From: an uncultured Hyphomicrobiales bacterium
GTDB taxonomy: Bacteria; Pseudomonadota; Alphaproteobacteria; Rhizobiales; Beijerinckiaceae
Length of the DNA: 5,397 nt
NCBI GenBank assembly: GCA_903932565.1
Contig: CAIZGQ010000523.1
Location: 1-5,397 of the forward strand
Reading direction: 5' to 3'
The position numbers and the translations under genes were made by a program. Under the pieces are notes generated by a model, which was not told where the DNA came from, did not search any database, and was given only the letters and a program-made list of their open reading frames with translations. Positions 1 through 5,397 of the stretch are shown piece after piece. Numbering within the stretch: position 1 is the first letter of the stretch; the number at the start of each line of letters is the position of its first letter.

Positions 1-1605
1 GGATTGCGTCGGCTTGCTTTGCTTGCAACGATCGGTATTGGCGTTTTTGCTGTCGTGATCGGCGGCGGCTGGTATCTGACGCGTCCTGATTTTGATTTGC
101 TTTATGCGGGTCTTGATCGAGAAGATGTGACGCGTATTGGCGCGACACTTCAGGAAGCCGGCATTCCGTTCGACGTCAGCTCCGACGGCACAAGTGTTTA
201 TGCTGCGCGTGGACAAACAGCGTCCGCCCGCATGCAATTGGCTGAGAAGGGCCTGCCACGCGGCGGCGGTGCTGGTTACGAGCTCTTCGATAAAATCGGC
301 TCGCTCGGCCTTACGTCTTTCATGCAAAATGTGACACGCGTGCGTGCGCTCGAAGGTGAGCTTGCGCGCACGATTCAAACCATGCGCGGCATCAAAGCGG
401 CGCGTGTGCATATCGTCATGCCCGAAGATGGAACGTTTCGGCGAAACGCGCAGCCGGCATCTGCCTCCGTTGTCATTCGCGGCGAACTTCTGGATGGCGC
501 ACGCAGTGCATTTTCCATCCGGCATCTGATTGCGGCCGCAGTTGGCGGTTTGACTGTCGATCAGGTGACCGTGCTGGATACCGACGGCACGTTGCTCGCC
601 TCAGGTGAAGACACGGAGCAGGGTGGGCCCTCAAAGCTCCTGGGGCTTGAACGCACCGTCTCATCGTCCTTGCAGGACAAGATCCGCCGGACCCTGGCGC
701 CCTATCTGAGTTCGCAAAACATGCAGGTCAGCGTGGTCGCGCGGCTGAATACAGATCAGCGGCAAATCAAGGAAGTGATCTTCAATCCGGATGCCCGCGT
801 CGAGCGCTCGGTTCGCGTGGTAAAGGAAAACCAGACAGCGCAGAATTCTTCCAACCAGGCAGCCACAAGCGTGGAACGTAATATTCCGCAGGACCAGGCA
901 AAGTCCGCGGACGGCAAAAATTCCAACGAAGAAAACCAGCGCCGCGAAGAAACCACCAATTACGAAATATCCTCAAAGACGGTGACGACGACGTCTGGCG
1001 GTTATCTCATTGAAAACCTCTCCATCGCTGTTCTTCTCAACCGGGGTGCAATTGCAACCGCTTTGGGAAGCAAGGCAACGCCGGAGGATATCGACCGACG
1101 GGTCTCTGAAATTGAAGCTCTCATCGTTTCGGCGGCCGGGCTTCGCAAGGATCGCGGCGACACGATCAAATTGACTGCGGTCGAATTCCCCGGCGCAAAA
1201 GATGTCGAACCTGAGCAGAGCACTTTCTGGTCAGATCTTATTCTGCATCAGTCGGGAACGTTGATGAAGGCCCTGACAATGGTGGCCGTGGCGGCCATCG
1301 TGCTGGCAGGGCTGAAGCCAGCACTGCGCAGTCTTGCACCAGCAGGTGGAGGCTATTCCGAAATGGAACCGGCCTCCAGCCTCGAATCCGCCCCCATGCC
1401 CATGGCCTTGCCGACCATGACGAGCGAGGACATCGGCGCGATGTTTGCGAGCTCCATGGATGATGATGTTCCAGACTTTCTCAGCGATTTGAGTGCCAAC
1501 GAGAAAAACTCACCACAGCGTCGGCTTCATCATCTTGTTGATCACGATGAAGAGCGTGCAGCAGCCATCCTCAAAAAATGGATCCACAGCGGAGCCGGCG
1601 CATGA
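1..1605 (+). CDS. fliF: Flagellar MS-ring protein FliF (5' end cut off by the window)
   Basis: FliF forms the MS ring in the inner membrane, houses the type III export gate and carries the FliG rotor ring. The frame is open from base 1; the TTG at 4 is probably an internal Leu codon, and roughly 15-25 N-terminal codons seem to be missing. Counting from base 4: a first membrane helix at about 4-26; the YscJ/FliF ring-building region at about 27-200, including the family-typical GYELFD (about 91) and ARVHIVMP (about 133); a FliF C-terminal (collar) region with a polar, Asn/Gln/Glu-rich insert at about 275-318, then NYEISSKTV (from 319); a second membrane helix at about 417-440; and a cytoplasmic tail. 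The last 30 or so residues (RRLHHLV...AAAILKKWI) look like the FliG-binding helix. The visible 534 codons are close to a full FliF length. The stop overlaps the next ATG as ATGA. No fliG follows, which is unusual. Confidence 0.96.
   Translation, partial: GLRRLALLATIGIGVFAVVIGGGWYLTRPDFDLLYAGLDREDVTRIGATLQEAGIPFDVSSDGTSVYAARGQTASARMQLAEKGLPRGGGAGYELFDKIGSLGLTSFMQNVTRVRALEGELARTIQTMRGIKAARVHIVMPEDGTFRRNAQPASASVVIRGELLDGARSAFSIRHLIAAAVGGLTVDQVTVLDTDGTLLASGEDTEQGGPSKLLGLERTVSSSLQDKIRRTLAPYLSSQNMQVSVVARLNTDQRQIKEVIFNPDARVERSVRVVKENQTAQNSSNQAATSVERNIPQDQAKSADGKNSNEENQRREETTNYEISSKTVTTTSGGYLIENLSIAVLLNRGAIATALGSKATPEDIDRRVSEIEALIVSAAGLRKDRGDTIKLTAVEFPGAKDVEPEQSTFWSDLILHQSGTLMKALTMVAVAAIVLAGLKPALRSLAPAGGGYSEMEPASSLESAPMPMALPTMTSEDIGAMFASSMDDDVPDFLSDLSANEKNSPQRRLHHLVDHDEERAAAILKKWIHSGAGA
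1591..1594 (+). promoter_or_regulatory. Ribosome binding site for the FliH-like gene
   Basis: GGAG lies inside the last codons of fliF, seven bases before ATG 1602. It favours 1602 over the upstream in-frame ATG 1578 and fits re-initiation after the fliF stop. Confidence 0.6.
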
Positions 1606-2237
1606 ACATCAATGCTGTTCCCCTCGCCATGTATCTCAGGGATTTTTCAGACTCGGCTGAGCCTGCCGATGGCATGATGGCACAATTTGATCTGCCGGGA
1701 TCCGAGGGCTTTGATGAGGATGCCGTCTCGGAAAAGTTTTCCGAACTCTATGCGAAAGGCCTCGCGGATGGTCGCGAAGCGGCGCAGCGGGAAGCCGAAG
1801 ACGCAAAAACCGCACTCGAAGAGCAGCGTGCAGAGGCGCTTGCTGACATTGAGACGAGATACGCTGACACGGCCGACACAATCGTCCGCATGGTCCAAAC
1901 CTCGCTTGAGGATTTGCGGCATCTGGTTGCCGACAGCGTCGCGGATATTCTTCGTCCGTTTCTCCTGGACGCTGTCGCAGATCGCTCGGTGCAGGCACTT
2001 CTGGATGCGCTTGATCGTGTGATGCGTGAGCCGGAAACACCGCTGATTGAGATTCAAGGGCCTGAACAATTGGTCGAGGCCATCGCGCAACGTGTGCGGC
2101 AGAAAAACCTTGCTGTTGCCTGCAGCGCGGGCGATCCGGTCGATGTGAAATTACGCATTGGCCGAAGCACGTTGGAGCTTCAGTTGACGGAATGGGTTGC
2201 AGCACTTCACGCCCCGGAGGGACAGATCCGTGAGTGA
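1602..2237 (+). CDS. FliH-like flagellar export ATPase regulator (putative)
   Basis: This encodes 211 residues. I chose ATG 1602 over the in-frame ATG 1578 because 1602 makes an ATGA overlap with the fliF stop and has GGAG seven bases upstream. The protein is soluble, with no signal peptide or membrane helix. An acidic N-terminal segment (about 1-43) is followed by a long charged helix or coiled coil (about 44-115) and a smaller C-terminal domain (about 120-205) ending in an LELQLTEWVAAL segment. Near the helix start is a G53xxxG57 step (YAKGLADGREAA) fitting the pattern L49xxxG53xxxG57xxxA61, which resembles the glycine repeat of FliH. FliH proteins bind the ATPase FliI and resemble the peripheral stalk of F/V-type ATPases. 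The position next to fliF agrees with fliH/flbE placement in other flagellar clusters. The assignment rests on architecture and context, since overall similarity to classical FliH is weak by eye. It could be another lineage-specific flagellar protein. Confidence 0.62.
   Translation: MNINAVPLAMYLRDFSDSAEPADGMMAQFDLPGSEGFDEDAVSEKFSELYAKGLADGREAAQREAEDAKTALEEQRAEALADIETRYADTADTIVRMVQTSLEDLRHLVADSVADILRPFLLDAVADRSVQALLDALDRVMREPETPLIEIQGPEQLVEAIAQRVRQKNLAVACSAGDPVDVKLRIGRSTLELQLTEWVAALHAPEGQIRE
2216..2220 (+). promoter_or_regulatory. Ribosome binding site for motB
   Basis: GGAGG lies nine bases before the GTG at 2230, within the 3' end of the FliH-like gene. It supports GTG as the true motB start. 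The in-frame ATG at 2197 would add 11 residues (QHFTPRRDRS-like) and deepen the overlap with the upstream gene without a comparable Shine-Dalgarno sequence. Confidence 0.7.
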
Positions 2238-3618
2238 CGAAAAACACGTCGAGATCGTCATCGTCAAGCGGCGCGGGTCGCGCCACGAAGATGGCCACCA
2301 TGGTGGTGCATGGAAGATTGCCTACGCCGATTTCATGACCGCCATGATGGCGTTTTTTCTCGTGCTCTGGTTGGTCAACTCGTCAGGCGAGAAGGCAAAG
2401 GATTCAATCTCACGCTATTTTAATCCCATCAAACTGGTTGACTCGACCGTGAGCCGCAAGGGGCTTGCCAGCAACAAGGAAGTTGAGAACGCGCATCCCA
2501 AGAAGGCGCCTGATGACAAGGCGGCAAGCGTCGATGAAGCAGGCGGCGAGGTCGCTGCCAAAACTCCGGAGGAGAAAAAAGCCGAAAGCAAGGCACCTGA
2601 TGGCAAAACACCTGAGGGTAAAGCAGGTGACGGCAAGGCAAGTGATGGCAAGGCAGGTGATGGCAAGGCAACAGACAGCAAGGCTGCAGCGAAGGCAGCA
2701 GCCGGAGATCCGCTTGGTGAAGATGGGCTTTTTGCCAATCCCGAAGCAGCCCTGAATGAAATTGCAAGCCGTGCCGAACCCAAGCTCGAACAAATCGAGG
2801 AAGGTAAAATTGCCGGTGCTCAATTTGGAACGGCGGCGCGGGGCGAGGCTTATCGTGATCCATTCCAGCCTCTTGTTCGCCCCAGTCCAGCGAAAGACAA
2901 TCTTGATCTGGATGATCGACTTCGTCTGCCAGCCAATGTGTTTCGCAATGACGCACGGGATCCAGCAAAGGATCCCGCGATTGCTGCTGCCAAAGGTGAT
3001 TCAAAAGACAGCGGCAAAAGTGGTGCGGGAGCAGATGCCAAGACTGTTGCCATGCTCGGTGCCGATGCCAAACCAGCTACCCCTGATTTGAAAAACCTCT
3101 CGCCTGAGGCTGCAAAACAAGCAGAAGAAGCCAAGCAAATCGCTGAACGCCAACGTGATGCCGCAACATTGCAAACGGATCTTGAACAGAAACTGGGAAG
3201 TGATCTTGGGTCTGGTGCCGGTCCGCGGCTTGAGGTCAAGGCCACGCCCGAAGGTCTGCTCGTGAGCCTGACGGACGATGTCGACTATGGCATGTTCGCG
3301 GTGGGATCTGCACAACCGCAGCCGAAGGTTGTGCGCATGATGCAGGAAATTGGCGAGACGTTGAAGGCGCGCAATGGCTTCATCGTCATCCGCGGGCACA
3401 CGGATTCGCGGCCATACAAAGCGGGCGGTTATGACAATTGGCGATTGTCGTCCGACCGCGCGCAGATTGCGCGATTCATGCTGCTGCGCGGCGGAATTCC
3501 TGAGAGTCGTGTCGAGCATGTGGAGGGTTGGGCTGACCGCAAGCTCAGATTTCCAACGCGTCCGGATGCAGCCGAGAACCGCCGTATTGAAATCTTGATC
3601 AGAGGTCCCTCCACATGA
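2230..3618 (+). CDS. motB: Flagellar stator protein MotB
   Basis: MotB, with MotA, forms the ion-driven stator and anchors it to peptidoglycan. Starting at GTG 2230 gives 462 residues. A short cytoplasmic N-terminus (WKIAYADFMTAMMAFF) leads into the single membrane helix at about 32-50, and Asp34 matches the ion-carrying Asp32 of E. coli MotB. The helix is very close to that of proton-type MotB, so proton use is likely (inference). A plug-like amphipathic stretch (about 51-70) follows. A long hydrophilic linker (about 75-333) contains six KxxDG-type pentapeptides (121-150) and a helical, coiled-coil-like part (about 290-330). The OmpA-like peptidoglycan-binding domain spans about 334-460, with RGHTDSRPY (Asp392) and NRRIEI (Asn450-Arg452), positions that contact peptidoglycan in this fold. 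The protein is about 150 residues longer than E. coli MotB, nearly all in the linker. It overlaps the upstream gene by 8 bases and motC by 4. No motA is present in the window. Confidence 0.97.
   Translation: MSDEKHVEIVIVKRRGSRHEDGHHGGAWKIAYADFMTAMMAFFLVLWLVNSSGEKAKDSISRYFNPIKLVDSTVSRKGLASNKEVENAHPKKAPDDKAASVDEAGGEVAAKTPEEKKAESKAPDGKTPEGKAGDGKASDGKAGDGKATDSKAAAKAAAGDPLGEDGLFANPEAALNEIASRAEPKLEQIEEGKIAGAQFGTAARGEAYRDPFQPLVRPSPAKDNLDLDDRLRLPANVFRNDARDPAKDPAIAAAKGDSKDSGKSGAGADAKTVAMLGADAKPATPDLKNLSPEAAKQAEEAKQIAERQRDAATLQTDLEQKLGSDLGSGAGPRLEVKATPEGLLVSLTDDVDYGMFAVGSAQPQPKVVRMMQEIGETLKARNGFIVIRGHTDSRPYKAGGYDNWRLSSDRAQIARFMLLRGGIPESRVEHVEGWADRKLRFPTRPDAAENRRIEILIRGPST
2590..2679 (+). repeat. In-frame 15-base tandem repeat in motB (six units)
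   Basis: Six imperfect 15-base units each encode a Lys-(Ala/Thr)-x-(Asp/Glu)-(Gly/Ser) pentapeptide: KAPDG, KTPEG, KAGDG, KASDG, KAGDG, KATDS. Units 3 to 5 are nearly identical at the DNA level (GGCAAGGCA followed by AGTGAT or GGTGAT), which points to slippage-type expansion. The multiple of three keeps the frame, so copy number can change linker length without breaking MotB. Lys- and Ala-rich sequence continues after the last unit (KAAAKAAA). Confidence 0.85.
2956..2977 (+). repeat. Short perfect inverted repeat inside motB
   Basis: CGGGATCC and GGATCCCG form an 8-base-pair stem around the 6-base loop AGCAAA. It encodes part of RDPAKDPA in the MotB linker. No T-run follows, so it is not an intrinsic terminator. 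It may only be a by-product of repeating Asp-Pro codons (GATCC) at both arms. Confidence 0.5.
3601..3605 (+). promoter_or_regulatory. Ribosome binding site for motC
   Basis: AGAGG, in the last codons of motB, stands nine bases before ATG 3615, which itself overlaps the motB stop. Together they fix the motC start and give it an intact signal peptide. Confidence 0.6.
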
Positions 3619-4877
3619 GACTTCGGCCGCTTCTTCTGGCTGGGCTTTTGCTATCGATCTGCTCGCTTGCGCACGCAGAGGAGCATGGCGGTGGCCATGA
3701 TGCCAAAGCGCCGAGTGAGCCTGCTCATGGCGCGCCTGCCAAAGCCGAGGCCGACAAAAAAAGTGGTCCGCCGTTGCCCGTCGTTGAAATGCCGGGCCCG
3801 CACTCTGAACTGACACTGACCGTCCGCAAGATGCAGCGATTGCAGGACCTCATCGCCATCGGCAACCGCGATGCCCAATTGCAGCAGCAAAAAGTCCTTG
3901 CTGATGTTGGGGGCTTGATCCGCGATCTTGGCTCGACCATTTGCATGACGCGTGAGAATCGCCGCGCCTTGATCATTGCAACGTTGAATGGCGGGACACC
4001 TGCCTGGGTGCGCGCTTGCCTTGCTGACAAGACGCTCTCGGAGCAGGATCGGCATTTGTTGCGGGGTGCTGTGGCCTACTCGATTGGGCGCACGCAAAAC
4101 GCCCTGGAAGAATTTCAAACCATCGATCCTTTGACCCTTGACCCCAGCCTTGCCGCGCAAGTTGCTTTGGTTCGCGCAAGTCTGACGTTGCCGGTTGACC
4201 GTGCTCTGGGGTTACGGTTCCTCGACATTGCCCGGCTGCTGCAACCTGGTGGGCTTGTGGAGGAAGCAGCACTTCGCCAGGAAACCGCGACCCTTGGCAC
4301 CAGTGGTGACACGCAGAAGTTTGCGCTCTTATCGCGCCAATATATCGAACGATTTTCGAAATCCGTATTTTCGGATAATTTCATCCAGGGCTTTGTGCGC
4401 GGGGTGATCGAGCTTGGTCTTGCCGCAGATGACGAGCACTTCGCCAAGCTGCGGGAGGTCGTTGATCTCCTGACGCCAGAAGCCGCGGCCTCAACATATC
4501 TTTTGATTGCCAGGCGCGGATTGCTGGATGGCACGTATGGCGCGACACGACGCGCAACAGCCGCCGCGCTCACACTGGTGTCGCCAAATTCCAGCGAGGC
4601 GTCCCGCGCAAATCTCTATCGCTTTGCCGCCGCTGTGACCGGAACAGAGGGGCTTCAGATGCAGAAAAAGCTTCAGGCAATGGATGCCAATGCCTTCCAG
4701 CCAAGGGATCAGAAACTGCGGGACGCTGCCTTGAAAATCGCAGATGGTATTCGCAAGCCGCCTTTGGCCAATACGACAAAGGGAGTTGAGGCGACTGCCG
4801 CGCAGCCTGAGACGCCGATTGTCAAAAAAGCATTTCAAACCCTAGCCCTAGCCCAAACGATGGTGGAAGCGCCATGA
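3615..4877 (+). CDS. motC: Periplasmic flagellar motor protein MotC
   Basis: This encodes 420 residues. In Sinorhizobium meliloti, MotC is a periplasmic protein encoded right after motB; it is needed for rotation, acts with the periplasmic part of MotB and depends on the chaperone MotE. The N-terminus is a clear Sec signal peptide: MRLR, a Leu-rich core, then AHA with likely cleavage before Glu22. The mature start is His/Gly/Ala/Pro-rich (EEHGGGHDAKAP and AHGAPAKAE, about 22-65). The rest (about 66-375) is almost entirely predicted helices with a repeat-like, TPR-style feel (for example GAVAYSIGRTQNALEEFQ), and a Thr/Pro/Ala-rich tail ends the protein. Only two cysteines remain after signal cleavage, Cys110 and Cys135, making a disulfide plausible. 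Length is near that of the rhizobial family. Assignment is by position after motB, secretion signal, size and helical character; it overlaps both neighbours by ATGA. Confidence 0.87.
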   Translation: MRLRPLLLAGLLLSICSLAHAEEHGGGHDAKAPSEPAHGAPAKAEADKKSGPPLPVVEMPGPHSELTLTVRKMQRLQDLIAIGNRDAQLQQQKVLADVGGLIRDLGSTICMTRENRRALIIATLNGGTPAWVRACLADKTLSEQDRHLLRGAVAYSIGRTQNALEEFQTIDPLTLDPSLAAQVALVRASLTLPVDRALGLRFLDIARLLQPGGLVEEAALRQETATLGTSGDTQKFALLSRQYIERFSKSVFSDNFIQGFVRGVIELGLAADDEHFAKLREVVDLLTPEAAASTYLLIARRGLLDGTYGATRRATAAALTLVSPNSSEASRANLYRFAAAVTGTEGLQMQKKLQAMDANAFQPRDQKLRDAALKIADGIRKPPLANTTKGVEATAAQPETPIVKKAFQTLALAQTMVEAP

Positions 4878-5397
4878 CCCTACCTCTTGCACCGTCAATC
4901 TCCTCGCCGTCGGATAGTCCCGTTCTGGCGTCAAGGGGATTGTCTGCGACACCCGCTGACACAGCCGATTCGAGCAGTGCTGGAAGCAATGACTTCAGCA
5001 GCTATCTCAATGATGCAGGGTCACAATCTGCTGCGACATCAACCACGGCGGACAATGGCGATGTCGGGCCTCGCGCAACTGTCCCCGCAGCGCCCCCAAT
5101 CATGGCCGCCACGCGTGTGAAGCTGCTGATGGCCAATGTTAGTCAGCCGATGCCGCCAAAAGGCCCCGTCACGTCTGATCCTTTTTTGCCTGTTCAAGCA
5201 AATGCCAACCCTGGTCCACAGGCCGCCGGAACAACGTCTGGCCTGCTCTCCTTTTTACAAAACGCCCTCGGCCGATCAAACACAGCCCCGACGATTACAG
5301 CTGCAAACGTGCCGGATTTTGCGCAAAAGCCAGCCTCTTCTGAATTTGTATCTGTGCCGATGAGCCCAGTGCGTGCTGAACCAATAAAGGCTGATAC
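4874..5397 (+). CDS. fliK: Probable flagellar hook-length regulator FliK, N-terminal part (runs off the window)
   Basis: From ATG 4874, overlapping the motC stop as ATGA, a frame stays open for 174 codons to the window edge. It begins MTLPLAPSISSPSD and is rich in Ala, Ser, Thr and Pro, with no signal peptide, membrane helix or cysteine. This is the disordered, low-complexity composition typical of FliK N-terminal halves; short hydrophobic islands occur (RVKLLMANV, LLSFLQNAL). In Sinorhizobium the gene after motC was first called motD and later reassigned as fliK; it sets hook length and triggers the export specificity switch. The diagnostic C-terminal switch domain lies beyond the window, so the call rests on position and composition. 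A weak GGTGGAAG (4862-4869) sits upstream, and coupling to motC is likely. Confidence 0.68.
   Translation, partial: MTLPLAPSISSPSDSPVLASRGLSATPADTADSSSAGSNDFSSYLNDAGSQSAATSTTADNGDVGPRATVPAAPPIMAATRVKLLMANVSQPMPPKGPVTSDPFLPVQANANPGPQAAGTTSGLLSFLQNALGRSNTAPTITAANVPDFAQKPASSEFVSVPMSPVRAEPIKAD

Noticed and set aside
4..6. TTG at the left edge as the fliF start codon
   Set aside because: The frame is open to base 1, and FliF normally has a short cytoplasmic segment before the first membrane helix, so the real start is probably upstream of the window.
1578..1601. In-frame ATG at 1578 as start of the FliH-like protein
   Set aside because: It would give a 28-base overlap with fliF and a basic MDPQRSRR extension; ATG 1602 has the ATGA overlap and a well-spaced GGAG.
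1636..2301. Long antisense frame (221 codons) opposite the FliH-like gene
   Set aside because: Pro/Arg/Gln-rich composition typical of the complement of a coding gene, no recognisable domain, and it fully overlaps a better-supported gene and its overlapping junctions.
2295..2306. Perfect 12-base palindrome CCACCATGGTGG near the motB start
   Set aside because: It encodes His-His-Gly-Gly in the short N-terminal tail of MotB and has no loop, T-run or known operator similarity; chance is the simplest explanation.
2429..3004. Antisense frame rich in His, Pro, Leu and Cys opposite the motB repeat
   Set aside because: Its repeats (such as CHHLPCHHLPC) are just the complement of the 15-base motB repeat; it is not an independent metal-binding protein.
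3001..3816. Long antisense frame (271 codons) spanning the motB-motC junction
   Set aside because: It lies opposite the conserved OmpA-like domain and the motC signal peptide, shows no domain, and has shadow-like composition.
4840..4854. Telomere-like CCTAGC repeat near the end of motC
   Set aside because: Only two copies, in frame as Leu-Ala-Leu-Ala; too short to treat as a functional repeat.

Overview
This window is a compact, single-strand flagellar block from an alphaproteobacterium, most likely of the order Hyphomicrobiales (Rhizobiales). The evidence is a FliF MS-ring protein plus a MotB stator subunit with a long periplasmic linker, followed immediately by a MotC-type periplasmic motor protein, a family known from rhizobia and relatives. 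Base composition looks moderately GC-rich (my estimate is mid-to-high 50s per cent, not computed). I cannot name the genus.

Layout, all on the + strand: (1) 1-1605, fliF without its first codons (MS-ring/export-gate housing); (2) 1602-2237, a small FliH-like protein (putative regulator of the export ATPase); (3) 2230-3618, motB (stator subunit that binds peptidoglycan); (4) 3615-4877, motC (secreted periplasmic motor protein); (5) 4874 to the window end, the N-terminal part of a fifth gene. That last gene is probably fliK (called motD in older rhizobial literature), the hook-length regulator; its reading frame stays open through the right edge.

There is no intergenic DNA. Three junctions are 4-base ATGA overlaps and one is an 8-base overlap with a GTG start, so the genes are almost certainly one transcription unit with translational coupling. 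No promoter, terminator, RNA gene, mobile element or CRISPR array is visible, and no stretch of 300 bases lacks a gene.

Together the genes cover the rotor base (FliF), secretion (FliH-like), torque generation (MotB, MotC) and hook-length control (FliK-like). The partners expected elsewhere are FliG, MotA, FliI and, if the rhizobial model holds, MotE. I see no new biological system here. The points most worth checking are the gene order (fliF joined directly to a stator operon), the repeat-bearing MotB linker, the divergent FliH-like protein and the single cysteine pair of MotC.
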